NCBI GenBank assembly: GCA_023417815.1
Contig: JAEZEI010000021.1
Coordinates: 124,001 to 188,000 of the forward strand
Length of the DNA: 64,000 bases
From: Bacteroidota bacterium
Lineage (GTDB): Bacteria; Bacteroidota; Bacteroidia; Chitinophagales; Chitinophagaceae
Direction of reading: 5' to 3'
Part shown: piece after piece, positions 15,069-24,289 of the stretch
Position numbering within the stretch: position 1 is the stretch's first letter
How the letters are laid out: the number at the start of each line of letters is the position of its first letter
Program-made: the position numbers and the translations under genes
The notes under the pieces: generated by a model
The model's input: only the letters and a program-made list of their open reading frames with translations
The model's database searches: none
What the model was told of the DNA's origin: nothing

Positions 15069-15927
15069 ATTTTAGTTGAAGCTTTTCAACCAGGTCTCCT
15101 GCGATCACACTCCTCTCACCTCTTTCATACGCTGCGCGATCCCCGGCATCTCCATGCGCATATACTCCGAGCAATGCCGAATGCGCCGGTGTAATACCCT
15201 GGGCAAGTAAACCTGCAATGACCCCGGTAAGAACATCCCCTGATCCGCCGGTAGCCATGCCGGGGTTGCCTGATGTATTAAGGAATATCCCGATCGGAGT
15301 AGCCACCACCGTTCCACTTCCTTTTAGAATAAATGTGACCTTATATCTTTTAGCCCATTCTAATTGCGTCACTATTCTTTCTATCCTGGAAACATGTCTG
15401 CCGGTAAGCCGGTCAAACTCTCCCTCATGAGGAGTGAGTATGATCTTTTCATGAAGTAATTCTATAAGATCCGGATGTTTGGAAAGTAATGTAATTCCAT
15501 CCGCATCTATTACCAAAGGCTTTAAACTTTCAATACAGTTGCGAAGGCATTTATAATTTTCATATTCCGTTCCGGTGCCGGGACCAAACCCTATCGCATC
15601 AAATTTTCCGGGATCATCAAAATTAGTGATCGTCATAGCTTCAGGAACAACGCTAAGAAAAGCACTAAGCGCTTCTGATGGAATACAGGCTGTCACCAGC
15701 CCGGCGCCTGAGCGATATGCAGCCTTCGAGGCAAGGATAGCAGCACCATAACGGCCAGGACTACCAGCAACAACCAGGCAATGACCCATCATCCCTTTGT
15801 GCGTTGCGCGGTCAACCGACGGTAAAAGTTCATGAAAAATTCGGCTATCCAGGGCTGTTACTTCAATCCCTGTCCTGGAGATTATGTCCTTAATGATCTG
15901 TTGACTAACGTGCTTGTCTAATGGCAT
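15067..15927 (-). CDS. nnrD: ADP/ATP-dependent NAD(P)H-hydrate dehydratase
   Basis: The 286-residue protein has the ribokinase-like YjeF C-terminal (NnrD) domain: KGMMGHCLVVAGSPGRYGAAILA, GFGPGTGT, LVIDADGITLL, ILTPHEGEFDRL, FILKGSGTVVATP and the ATP/catalytic loop GNPGMATGGSGDVLTG near residues 215-235. It repairs damaged NAD(P)H by dehydrating its hydrated form. The epimerase domain (NnrE) usually fused in other bacteria is absent, so an epimerase must be encoded elsewhere. Confidence 0.93.
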   Translation of the reverse strand: MPLDKHVSQQIIKDIISRTGIEVTALDSRIFHELLPSVDRATHKGMMGHCLVVAGSPGRYGAAILASKAAYRSGAGLVTACIPSEALSAFLSVVPEAMTITNFDDPGKFDAIGFGPGTGTEYENYKCLRNCIESLKPLVIDADGITLLSKHPDLIELLHEKIILTPHEGEFDRLTGRHVSRIERIVTQLEWAKRYKVTFILKGSGTVVATPIGIFLNTSGNPGMATGGSGDVLTGVIAGLLAQGITPAHSALLGVYAHGDAGDRAAYERGERSVIAGDLVEKLQLK

Positions 15928-16063
15928 TTGATCACCGTAAAATTACTATGCTGCAAAACTGTTCTTAATAAATCTAAACAAAAACATACATTTGATCAGA
16001 CTCTGACCAGTAAAAGCTTGGTGAAAAACCCGTTTCCTTCTGTACATTATGATAACGACTCCC

Positions 16064-16091
16064 GCCTGTAGTGTTTACTTCAGGCTTTTTT
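16064..16091 (+). terminator. Orphan intrinsic terminator
   Basis: GCCTG pairs with CAGGC, with an inner AGT/ACT stem, followed by six T. It runs into the end of the minus-strand gene at 16090. Upstream on the plus strand (15928-16063) there is no clear gene, only a weak GTG-started 16-codon frame at 16021-16071, so it may end a small RNA. Confidence 0.6.
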
Positions 16092-16812
16092 ATGGGAGTA
16101 TATTCAGCTTTCTCTTTAAGGAGATCAGGCGAAACTTGACAGTGTCATACACCAGGCCAGCGATTAATACAACTGCAGTTACCAGGAATGCCTTCATCCC
16201 AATTGAGACATAAAAAATTCCTCCTGCGATGCCGCCAATAAAAAAGAAGGAAATGATGGTTAACCTTAGCCTGATGGAGGAAAGTAATTTCGATTTTTCT
16301 TCAACACCCTTGTAAAAGAACAATTGCGAAAACTCAATTCCCAGGTCGGTAAATAACCCGGTAAGATGCGTGGTTCGCACTACAGAATTTGAAATGGTGG
16401 TTACCAGCGAATTCTGCAGACCCATGGAAAATAAAAGACTGCATGCTACCATGTCGGGATGGGTGATACTTTCTCCCCATAACGCGATACCTGCAAGTAT
16501 CCCGATTTCCAGGATCACCGGGAAAGAATAGATATACTTTTCATTGATCCTTGAAACTGCCTCAACCATGATATTGGAAACAAATGAGCCCAGGAAGAAT
16601 GAAAAGATATAAAGGAAGAATACAAAAGCACGGATCCACTCAAGCCTGAACACTTCTTCTACCAGGAAAGCAAAATGACCGGTAACATTGGTGGTGAGCC
16701 TTGCAACTGCCAGGAATCCCGCAACATTTACCAGGCCTGCAACAAATGAAAGAAGTGACGCTATCCGGAGATTATGCGAAAACGTACGGGTTTTTCCAAT
16801 ATGCCTGAACAT
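16090..16812 (-). CDS. DUF1275 (YoaK-like) membrane protein
   Basis: The 240-residue protein has about six membrane segments and family features: SLLSFVAGLVNVAGFLAV near residue 19, TTNVTGHFAF, GLQNSLVTTISNSVVRTTHLTGLFTDLG (residues 130-157). DUF1275/YoaK proteins are widespread inner-membrane proteins without an established function. It stands alone, divergent from the sugar dehydrogenase gene. Confidence 0.9.
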   Translation of the reverse strand: MFRHIGKTRTFSHNLRIASLLSFVAGLVNVAGFLAVARLTTNVTGHFAFLVEEVFRLEWIRAFVFFLYIFSFFLGSFVSNIMVEAVSRINEKYIYSFPVILEIGILAGIALWGESITHPDMVACSLLFSMGLQNSLVTTISNSVVRTTHLTGLFTDLGIEFSQLFFYKGVEEKSKLLSSIRLRLTIISFFFIGGIAGGIFYVSIGMKAFLVTAVVLIAGLVYDTVKFRLISLKRKLNILP

Positions 16813-16910
16813 AAGCAGGTATTAATTCAAAAATTGTTAAGGCAAAGGTCGACCTGAACAGGTTGCTTATTGGTATAATTTCTGCACAAATTATTATCTA
16901 TCTATAAATT

Positions 16911-18152
16911 ATGCATATGAATCGCTTTCTTTTATGTATGTCGGCAGTACTCATAATGAGCGCCTGCGGTACCAGCACAAACGGAACTTCCGACCAGGCT
17001 GAAACAACTTCACCCGGCGGAAGCATCAATGAACCTGTAGAAACGAGGAAGCCAAATACGAACTATAAACCGGCCTTCAACGGGCAAACCCGTATTGCCG
17101 GAATGAAGACTTCAACTAATTACAATACTTCAATCTTATCAAATGATCTTTCTTCACCGTGGGGAATCGCTTCCTTACCTGACGGCAGGTTACTCATAAC
17201 GCAGAAGGGCGGAAATATGAGAATAGCTTCCATGGATGGAAAATTAAGTGCCCCCATTACTGGTTTACCTGCCGTGGATTCGAGAGGCCAGGGAGGATTG
17301 CTTGGACTTGCCATTGACCCGGATTTCGCTACAAACCGAACTGTTTTCTGGGTTTTCTCCGAAAAATTTGAAGGGGGGAATCTCACAGCTGTAGCAAAAG
17401 GACAGCTTTCTTCAGATGAGAAAAAAATTGAAAATGCCAGGGTGATCTATCGCGCCCTCCCAGCTTATAACGGGGATAAACATTATGGAGGAAGAATTTT
17501 AATTGCACGGGATGGAAACCTGTTTGTAAGCACCGGCGAACGATCAGACCTTGAAACACGTCCCCAGGCCCAGCAATTAAATTCTGCCCTGGGCAAAATT
17601 GTCCGGATCACTAAAGATGGCGCTCCTGTTTCGGGCAATCCCTTTGCAACCAATTCAACCGCACGCCCGGAAATATATACCTACGGTCATCGTAATGTGC
17701 AGGGAATTGCCCTGCACCCGGAAACCGGCGACCTTTGGGAGACGGAAATGGGACCCCGCGGCGGGGATGAACTGAACCGCATCACTGCAGGAAGGAATTA
17801 TGGATGGCCAACGATTACTTATGGAATTGAATACAGCGGGGCCACTATCGGGCAGGGCATCACACAAAAAGAAGGAATGGAACAACCGGTTTATTACTGG
17901 GACCCGGTTCTTTCGCCGAGCGGAATGACATTTTATTCTGGCAGGCTGGTCCCTGAATGGAAAAATGACCTGTTTATCTGCGGACTGAACAGTAACCACA
18001 TAGCAAGGCTGAAGATCGAAAACAACCGGGTAACCGGGGAGGAGAGGATCCTCGCCAATGAAGGCCAGCGTTTCAGGGATATTACCGAGGGAAAGGACGG
18101 GGCACTTTACGCAGTTACAGATGGTGGCCGGCTATATAGAATTGGAAATTAA
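16911..18152 (+). CDS. PQQ-type soluble aldose sugar dehydrogenase, lipoprotein
   Basis: The 413-residue protein (or 411 from ATG 16917) has a lipobox MSAC with C19 lipidated. A six-bladed beta-propeller of the glucose/sorbosone dehydrogenase (YliI/Asd) family follows: SPWGIASLPDGRLLITQKGG, GQGGLLGLAIDPDF, HYGGRI, GHRNVQGIALHPETG, WETEMGPRGGDELN, YGWPTITYG. It should oxidise aldoses in the periplasm with PQQ or act as a related propeller dehydrogenase. No PQQ synthesis genes lie in this window, so the cofactor would come from elsewhere or the medium. Confidence 0.92.
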   Translation: MHMNRFLLCMSAVLIMSACGTSTNGTSDQAETTSPGGSINEPVETRKPNTNYKPAFNGQTRIAGMKTSTNYNTSILSNDLSSPWGIASLPDGRLLITQKGGNMRIASMDGKLSAPITGLPAVDSRGQGGLLGLAIDPDFATNRTVFWVFSEKFEGGNLTAVAKGQLSSDEKKIENARVIYRALPAYNGDKHYGGRILIARDGNLFVSTGERSDLETRPQAQQLNSALGKIVRITKDGAPVSGNPFATNSTARPEIYTYGHRNVQGIALHPETGDLWETEMGPRGGDELNRITAGRNYGWPTITYGIEYSGATIGQGITQKEGMEQPVYYWDPVLSPSGMTFYSGRLVPEWKNDLFICGLNSNHIARLKIENNRVTGEERILANEGQRFRDITEGKDGALYAVTDGGRLYRIGN

Positions 18153-18172
18153 AGGGGCGGACAAAATTCCGT

Positions 18173-18205
18173 GAACAATTTTTTTTGTTTCGCAAAAAAT
18201 TGTTC
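18173..18205. terminator. AT-rich hairpin between convergent genes
   Basis: GAACAATTTTTT pairs with AAAAAATTGTTC around TTGTTTCGC. The arms supply T-runs on both strands, so it can end transcription from either side. Confidence 0.55.
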
Positions 18206-18206
18206 A

Positions 18207-18689
18207 TCATTCCGATTCACGCCATAACGTATTGATTTCCTGTATAGCGACCATTGCTTTGATCATGATTTCCGGGAAAAACTGCACAAATTTTTGCCCG
18301 GCGCCTTTCTTATAGAATTTGCTCAGCTTCCTGAGTTCTTTCTCCGTAAATATATCGCGGTATATGTGAACCATTGCGTTGGTCATCCATCGCTTTCCAT
18401 CGCCGGCCGTGAAGAAGATCTCCTCCCTGGCCAACTCAGCTTTAGTTTGTTCGCCCTTTGCAAGGGCTTCCATTCGCTTAAAAGCCATAGCCTCATCAAC
18501 ATTCAGAATGCCGGAATAACCCAGTAGTTTACGCGCCAGGAAGGTTTTTTTATCGTCTGGTGGTGTTGTAGTGTCATATTTATATTCTGAAAGTTTCTTT
18601 TGCAGCTTTTCCATCTGGCCGTCTACCTGCGCCAGTGATGGAATAGCTGGCAGTAAAAAAAGCAAAAGCAGAATATAACGACACTTCAT
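18207..18689 (-). CDS. Secreted DUF2059-like protein
   Basis: The 160-residue protein has a signal peptide (1-20, ending LAQ). The C-terminal region matches the DUF2059 pattern: IYRDIFTEKELRKLSKFYKKGAGQKF, then FPEIMIKAMVAIQEIN. DUF2059 proteins are periplasmic and of unknown role. The first half (DDKKTFLARKLLGYSGI...) is a helical pair typical of the family in Bacteroidota. Confidence 0.8.
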   Translation of the reverse strand: MKCRYILLLLFLLPAIPSLAQVDGQMEKLQKKLSEYKYDTTTPPDDKKTFLARKLLGYSGILNVDEAMAFKRMEALAKGEQTKAELAREEIFFTAGDGKRWMTNAMVHIYRDIFTEKELRKLSKFYKKGAGQKFVQFFPEIMIKAMVAIQEINTLWRESE

Positions 18690-18753
18690 TTTCCAGGATT
18701 ACCAAATTCCAATGTACGGACAAAATTTCAGAAGCAAATTAAAATTGTCCGGG

Positions 18754-20052
18754 CTATTGCAATTCAACCAGCACTCTTTCAGGCAATTGTTTGCTCGCAT
18801 TTGCTCCCATTTTCTTTAGTTCTTCTACCCTTCCCGTAATATTTCCTCTTCCGCTGGTCAGTTGCTTATGTGCTGTTTCATAAATGGCCGAGGCCTCATT
18901 GATCTTTCTGCCTGCGAGTTCAAAATTTTCAAGAAAACCTGCAAACTTATCGTAAAGCGCTCCTGCTTTTTCCGCAATATCGATAGCATTCCGGCTTTGC
19001 TTTTCAACCTTCCAGAGATCTGCAACGATCCGGAGCACAGCAAAAAGATTAGTAGGGCACACCAGCAGAATATTCTTTTCATAAGCGTATTTCCACAGGC
19101 TATGATCGCCTTTCAGCGCTTCGAGGAAAGCTGGCTCAATCGGAATGAACATCAAAACATAATCGAGTGCTCCTGCATACCTTGGATAATTTTTCCTGCT
19201 GAGAGAATCTACATGCGAGCGTATACTTTTTAGATGTTCGTTCAGCATTCTTTTCTGTTCAGCGGGTTCCTGCTGAGAACAATATTCATCCCATGCAAGC
19301 AATGAAACCTTGGAATCGATCACCACCTTTCTTCCATCAGGGTAGATCACCATTGCGTCTGGTTGCAATCCTTTTCCATTTTCATCTTTGATCACATTTC
19401 CTGCGTTGTCGCGCAGAAATTCCTGCAGGAAATATTCTCTTCCACGGGCCATACCGCTGTTACAAAGAATACTTTCAAGGATCATCTCGCCCCAGTTGCC
19501 CTGCATCTTGTTGTTGCCTTTCAATGCAGAACTGAGATTATTTGCTTCCTGGCTTACCAGCTGTGTCATACCAATAAGCCTTTCCACTTCCTTACCCAGG
19601 GAAAACCGCTCCTTGGATTCTTTATCGTAGGTTTCCTCCACCTTTTGTTTGAATTCTCCAAGTTGTGACCTGAAAGGATTAAGTATCTCGCTCATCTTCT
19701 GCTGGTTCAATTCTGTAAAAGTCCGCGACTTCTCTTCCAGGATAGATTGTGCAAGATTTTTAAATTCTTCCTTAAATCGCTGCGACATCTCATTCACTTC
19801 CTGCTTCTGATGCTCCAGTTTCTCTTTCAGGTGAGAACATTCATTTTCAGCATAAATTATTTTCCCTGATAATCTTTCTTTTTCCAACTGCAGCCGGGCA
19901 ATTCTTTCTTCCTGCTGCCCGGAGATCTCATCCCTGATGCGAAGTCTTTCCGACAGTACGGCTAGTCTTTGTTTCAAAACCGACTTAAAAATTGCAAAGC
20001 AAAAAAGCGCAACCAGGAGGGCAGTTCCTGCAATGATGAAAATTGCATTCAT
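18754..20052 (-). CDS. rmuC: DNA recombination protein RmuC
   Basis: The 432-residue protein has an N-terminal membrane anchor (about 2-20), a coiled coil (25-130) and the RmuC nuclease-like domain (about 165-380: MQGNWGEMILESIL, LQPDAMVIYPDGRKVVIDSKVSLLAWDEY, ALDYVLMFIPIEPAF, ILLVCPTNLFAVLRIVADLWK). RmuC limits inversions and rearrangements at inverted repeats. It follows the orphan receiver by 9 bases, so both may be on one mRNA. Confidence 0.95.
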   Translation of the reverse strand: MNAIFIIAGTALLVALFCFAIFKSVLKQRLAVLSERLRIRDEISGQQEERIARLQLEKERLSGKIIYAENECSHLKEKLEHQKQEVNEMSQRFKEEFKNLAQSILEEKSRTFTELNQQKMSEILNPFRSQLGEFKQKVEETYDKESKERFSLGKEVERLIGMTQLVSQEANNLSSALKGNNKMQGNWGEMILESILCNSGMARGREYFLQEFLRDNAGNVIKDENGKGLQPDAMVIYPDGRKVVIDSKVSLLAWDEYCSQQEPAEQKRMLNEHLKSIRSHVDSLSRKNYPRYAGALDYVLMFIPIEPAFLEALKGDHSLWKYAYEKNILLVCPTNLFAVLRIVADLWKVEKQSRNAIDIAEKAGALYDKFAGFLENFELAGRKINEASAIYETAHKQLTSGRGNITGRVEELKKMGANASKQLPERVLVELQ

Positions 20053-20061
20053 GATAGCTGT

Positions 20062-20517
20062 TTAAGGAAGTAATTTAATGATGCCTTTAAGTAGTTCTTC
20101 TACCGAGGTATTTTTAGAGAGACAACATTCAATTAGTTGCTCATTTACAAGTTCAATATAATTTTCCGGTTCCACCATACTTAGAACCATGATCGGCGTG
20201 TGAATTCCCGTTCCATTCTCCAGTTCACGAATGGCCCTCACAAACTCTATCCCTCCCAAATCCGGGTGGTTAATATCGGTGATGATCAGGTCAGGCTTTT
20301 CTTCCGTAATAAATATATCCTTGTAATGATCCAGTGCGGCTTGTCCCGAATGGAAATAAGCGTAGCTGGGCTCGGGAAGATATTCATCTATGCATTTGCG
20401 CATACCGTCATGGAAAATAGAATGATCTTCCAGGTGCAGGATCCGGATCCCAACAGGACCAGGTTTGCTGCAAACGAGTTGACCTTCGAGAGAAACATAC
20501 CAGTGACTTTTGTCCAT
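20062..20517 (-). CDS. Stand-alone response-regulator receiver domain
   Basis: The ATG at 20517 (MDKSHWYVS) gives 151 residues; a longer frame starts 33 bases upstream. After an unusual 23-residue N-terminal tail comes one receiver domain: acidic pair E30-D31, phosphoacceptor D81 in LIITDINHPD, a Ser in IMVLSM and Lys in CLSKNTS. There is no output domain and no kinase nearby. It probably acts by protein-protein contact, or as a phosphate sink. Confidence 0.85.
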   Translation of the reverse strand: MDKSHWYVSLEGQLVCSKPGPVGIRILHLEDHSIFHDGMRKCIDEYLPEPSYAYFHSGQAALDHYKDIFITEEKPDLIITDINHPDLGGIEFVRAIRELENGTGIHTPIMVLSMVEPENYIELVNEQLIECCLSKNTSVEELLKGIIKLLP

Positions 20518-20592
20518 AAGCCAGAATTTATAGCTAATGTAATTCTGCAATACGACAAAAGATGGCGTTATAAACAGTAAAGAGTAAGAATA

Positions 20593-22977
20593 TTATTTCT
20601 GGTTCTTTTCCTTTTCAAAGCGGTTAAATAGGTCCAGTTTGAAGCGGATGTTACCGTCATCGCCCGGCCTGCCACGCACATAAATGCTCGTACCTCCATT
20701 CTTCAGTCCTGCATTCTCGGGATTCAGCTCATCCCGTTTGCGGAGATTCTTTAAAGGAACCTGTATGCTGATATCTGTATTTCCCCTGCTGCTGTAGATT
20801 CCTTCAACATACATCCATAAAACGGAGCTGCTGATCTCCATCCGGTTAATTTTAATTTCCCCGTTTTTTACTTCCAGTTTATTCTTTAATTCTGCAAACC
20901 TGATATTATCGAAGTCCCGCTTTTTGAAAATGAATTTCTGAAGTTTTTTCACCGGTTCAAAATTCAATAATGCACCATTCAGCAGCGAAAAATCAATAAT
21001 CCCTGTCATTGTGTACGGAAGAACATTCCCTTCTTCATTTATTTTGAAGACAGCACTTACATCCGTATCCAGTTCCCCTTCTATGTTCTGTGAAAGGATC
21101 CCATTTTGGCCGAAATTGTTGAAGGCTTTAAAAACCTCGCTCACATCAACCCCTTTCATTTCGGAATATACTTTAACATCATGGCCATTGCCGGCTGCTG
21201 TCACCGAGCCCTTCATTTCAAAGATCCCTCCTGCATGATTCATACGAACACGATTAAGCACATAGCGGTCAGAAAGCAGGCTTACATCCGCAAGCAAGCC
21301 GGCAGCATTAAACTGGTTATAGCGCACCCTCGGTGAAATGAGTTTCACATTCAGTCGACCCTTCTCAATTACGTCATCTATCCTGGTGGCCATCCCGTTG
21401 ATATTCTTTTGCCCATTACCTGGCTGGGCTCCAGGTTTTTTCAACAGCCATCGGATCCTCGAAATATCCAGGTCGGGAGTACGTATCTCCCAATCGAGCA
21501 TTGCATCGGAAGGTGTGGTCTGTATCAGGGTAAGCAGTTTCCGGCCTTCTCCTTTCATATAGAACTGCTGGCCCAAAGCAGCCGCGTCAAGTTTCTCAAT
21601 TAAAAGATCTGAATTACGGAACCTTAGCAAGGCATTCACCCTGGCAAGATCTATAGATCGTGGCCGGTACGTAAGCTCCCCATTCGAAACACTTACCGTT
21701 CCATTAATAAACGCATTCGTGGTTTCATCCCTTTTCATGGGCCCGTCATATTTCAGATCAACTCTTGCCTCGCCTTTTTTCAGGGCAAGAGTGCGGCTTG
21801 ATAATATTTTATCAAGGGCCTGCAACCCGAACCGCGAAGAAAGATCACAATTAAGCATCGGGTTTGTAAGATCTCTTATAAGCATACCGTTCGACTGCAC
21901 CGGGATGGTTCTCCATTTTGCATTAAAGTCCGATATTTTTATTACGCTATTTGAATCGTGCGGGGCAAGCGAAGTATCTACACGATTATTAAACAGAACT
22001 TTAAAGTTGGCAGCGTTAAAGTCCATGAAGGGTGTTGTCATGGATTCATCGCGAACCTCGGCGGAAATAAGCACATCCGGCTGTCCCGGGGTTGTAGGGC
22101 CACTGATATTTGCAACAACATTTTTCAATTCCCTGATCTCAAACATCGACAGGGCGGTTTTAGCCTTTGGCGTCAACAATGCTCTTACTTTTTTGAATTC
22201 AACAACAGGAGTGTTGATCTGCAGGCTGAATTTTTTCTGAATGAGGTTGAATTCTCCTGAAAGATGATAAACTTCGTTATTAATACGCAACTTTTCATCC
22301 CTAAAGGAAACAGCGCCACCATTAAGCAGCAAGTCTAATTTTCCCTTAACAGAATGCCCTTTTAAATATCCACCTTTTGCAAGGTTGAAGCTTAAACTAT
22401 CGACCTGGAGATCAAGTTCTGTTTCCAGGGAATATCCTGAAGAAGTATTTTCCGGCTTCACCTGGAGTTGCTTTGCAAATACCTGGTGTCGCTTTGGCTT
22501 ACGCCTGTCATCCTGGATGATCCTCGTATTGATCAATTCTATGGAACCAGGCAGAGCGCCCCCTTTACCTCCTTTGAATAATGCAGTATTTGACCGACCG
22601 GCTTCATCATTGAATATATACACAGAAGCATTTTCAACAATGATCGCCCGAACGGGAGATACACCTTTCAGGGCTTTTAAAACGTTTAAAGAAAGATATA
22701 CCTCTTTAGCCTCCAGGAACGTATGACCATGCTGACTGAAATTGACATCTCGTAATGCGACATCTTTTAAATGGACGGATGGAAATGGAAAATTCCGGAA
22801 GAGGCTGATCTCCTGTTTACCAACAATGAGTTCTCCGTTAACCCTTTCCCTGAGTTTATTGATCGCATCAGCCAGGATCTTTTCCTTGTTAACCTGTACA
22901 TATATAAGCGAAGCAGCTATTGCCAGGAACAATAATACGATCACTGCCAGGATACCTTTCAGAATTTTCTTTCTCAT
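20593..22977 (-). CDS. AsmA-family envelope protein
   Basis: The 794-residue protein has a signal anchor at 8-27 and an AsmA-like N-terminus (VNGELIVGKQEISLFRNFPFPSVHLKDVALRD). A long stretch of beta-rich repeats follows, ending in a C-terminal AsmA-like domain (GIIDFSLLNGALLNFEPVKKLQKF, then RMEISSSVLWMYVEGIYSSRGNTDIS). AsmA-like proteins are bridge-like lipid-transfer proteins linking inner and outer membranes. It stands alone here. Confidence 0.88.
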   Translation of the reverse strand: MRKKILKGILAVIVLLFLAIAASLIYVQVNKEKILADAINKLRERVNGELIVGKQEISLFRNFPFPSVHLKDVALRDVNFSQHGHTFLEAKEVYLSLNVLKALKGVSPVRAIIVENASVYIFNDEAGRSNTALFKGGKGGALPGSIELINTRIIQDDRRKPKRHQVFAKQLQVKPENTSSGYSLETELDLQVDSLSFNLAKGGYLKGHSVKGKLDLLLNGGAVSFRDEKLRINNEVYHLSGEFNLIQKKFSLQINTPVVEFKKVRALLTPKAKTALSMFEIRELKNVVANISGPTTPGQPDVLISAEVRDESMTTPFMDFNAANFKVLFNNRVDTSLAPHDSNSVIKISDFNAKWRTIPVQSNGMLIRDLTNPMLNCDLSSRFGLQALDKILSSRTLALKKGEARVDLKYDGPMKRDETTNAFINGTVSVSNGELTYRPRSIDLARVNALLRFRNSDLLIEKLDAAALGQQFYMKGEGRKLLTLIQTTPSDAMLDWEIRTPDLDISRIRWLLKKPGAQPGNGQKNINGMATRIDDVIEKGRLNVKLISPRVRYNQFNAAGLLADVSLLSDRYVLNRVRMNHAGGIFEMKGSVTAAGNGHDVKVYSEMKGVDVSEVFKAFNNFGQNGILSQNIEGELDTDVSAVFKINEEGNVLPYTMTGIIDFSLLNGALLNFEPVKKLQKFIFKKRDFDNIRFAELKNKLEVKNGEIKINRMEISSSVLWMYVEGIYSSRGNTDISIQVPLKNLRKRDELNPENAGLKNGGTSIYVRGRPGDDGNIRFKLDLFNRFEKEKNQK

Positions 22978-23101
22978 TCATTAACTCAACAGCAAAAATC
23001 GTGTGAGAAAAAAATACCACAGCAGGTGCAGTTATTATCAGGATAATTGGCAAAAGAATTGATACCTGACGGAAGAATTTGTTAACCTTAAAAAAATACC
23101 G

Positions 23102-23665
23102 ATGAAACATTTCAAATCCCTTTTGATTGCGGGTATGCTTATAAGCGCTGCTGCCTTCACTTCCTGCTCCGATGATGATGATCCTGTTGTAGATGGAAAC
23201 AGTTCAGCTACGCTTACAGCTGGCCGCGCTGGTATCATTTTCAACACGAATACGAACTGGGAGTCAAACAATGTATTTAATGTAAGGAATACCGGTACTA
23301 CCATGGCTACATCGGATGTTACGGGAGCAACGCGTGAAATCACGCTTGTTGCGACCGAGATCGCTGGTTCATTATCCAGGATCGCTACAGTTTACATCAG
23401 TCTTCCGGCAACGTCATCCACTGCATCAGGTAATATTACAGCAGATCTTTCTATTCCAATAGGAAGCACGGTAGTTGCGAATGTTCAGCTTGCAAGTATT
23501 GATGGGTCAACACCCGGGGTATCGTATGATGCAGCCTCCGGAAATCTTACTATTACTAAGTTAACCGCATCAGAGATCGAAGGAACTTTCAGCGGTACGC
23601 TTGATGGCGGCGGAGCAAACACTCTTGTCGTTTCCAACGGATCTTTTGCAGGTAAGTTTCAATAG
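23102..23665 (+). CDS. Putative lipoprotein, beta-rich
   Basis: The 187-residue protein has a lipoprotein signal with SCSDDDD (lipidated Cys about residue 22; the Asp run is typical of surface-directed or outer-membrane lipoproteins in this phylum). The body is Thr/Ser/Ala-rich beta structure (ATVYISLPATSSTASGNIT, GSFAGKFQ), suggesting a small beta-sandwich. Function unknown. Confidence 0.75.
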   Translation: MKHFKSLLIAGMLISAAAFTSCSDDDDPVVDGNSSATLTAGRAGIIFNTNTNWESNNVFNVRNTGTTMATSDVTGATREITLVATEIAGSLSRIATVYISLPATSSTASGNITADLSIPIGSTVVANVQLASIDGSTPGVSYDAASGNLTITKLTASEIEGTFSGTLDGGGANTLVVSNGSFAGKFQ

Positions 23666-23683
23666 AAATACTGCCCGCAACGA

Positions 23684-23713
23684 ATAGGCCGCATAATGCG
23701 GCCTATTTTTTTG
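23684..23713 (+). terminator. Intrinsic terminator
   Basis: ATAGGCCGCA pairs with TGCGGCCTAT around TAA, followed by a T-run. It ends the lipoprotein gene. Confidence 0.88.
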
Positions 23714-23763
23714 GTCTTTATCCTGAAAATTCATGAGAGTTACTAATGAATTAACTTCATTCT

Positions 23764-24234
23764 ATGAAGATCCAGTTCTGGAGTATCGGGAAAGCACATG
23801 AGTCCTACATTAAGGAAGGAGTAGAGATGTTCACCCGGCGTATCAGCAATTATTACCCGGTGGAATGGAACATTATTCCTGTTCCAAAAAATTCAGCAAT
23901 GCTAAGCGAGGCGGACCTCCGGAAAAGAGAGGGCGAAATGATCCTGGACTTTTTGCACCAGGACGACCATTTGGTACTGTTGGATGAGAGAGGCAAAATG
24001 CTCTCCAGTCCTGAACTGGCAGAAACCATTACCCGGGTTGCAAATTCAGGAAAGAAAAAACTGATCTTCCTGGTTGGCGGTGCATTCGGTGTATCAGAGA
24101 GCGTAAAAGAGCGGGCGCAATTACAATGGAGCCTTTCAAAACTGGTTTTTCCACACCAGCTTGTCCGGCTTATTCTGTCGGAACAGGTTTACCGTGCATG
24201 CAGTATCATCCGCAATGAAAAATATCATCATTGA
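23764..24234 (+). CDS. rlmH: 23S rRNA (pseudouridine1915-N3)-methyltransferase
   Basis: The 156-residue SPOUT-fold protein has all family marks: LLDERGKMLSSPELA, FLVGGAFGVSESV (the trefoil-knot SAM site) and the C-terminal FPHQLVRLILSEQVYRA followed by YHH. It methylates pseudouridine 1915 in helix 69 of 23S rRNA. Confidence 0.97.
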   Translation: MKIQFWSIGKAHESYIKEGVEMFTRRISNYYPVEWNIIPVPKNSAMLSEADLRKREGEMILDFLHQDDHLVLLDERGKMLSSPELAETITRVANSGKKKLIFLVGGAFGVSESVKERAQLQWSLSKLVFPHQLVRLILSEQVYRACSIIRNEKYHH

Positions 24235-24277
24235 GTTCCTCCACAGGCCCTGGCGGGTATAACAAACTCATCTCCCC

Positions 24278-24285
24278 TATTTTTG
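24278..24285 (+). promoter_or_regulatory. -7 box TATTTTTG before the rhomboid gene
   Basis: It matches TAnnTTTG and ends only four bases before the ATG at 24290. The predicted transcription start would fall at or inside the start codon, so the mRNA would be leaderless or the box is fortuitous. Confidence 0.4.
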
Positions 24286-24289
24286 TTCC

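Noticed and set aside
15938..15951. CCGTA-AAAT-TACTA as a weak copy of the operator
   Set aside because: Only one full half-site, and no -7 box at the matching spacing.
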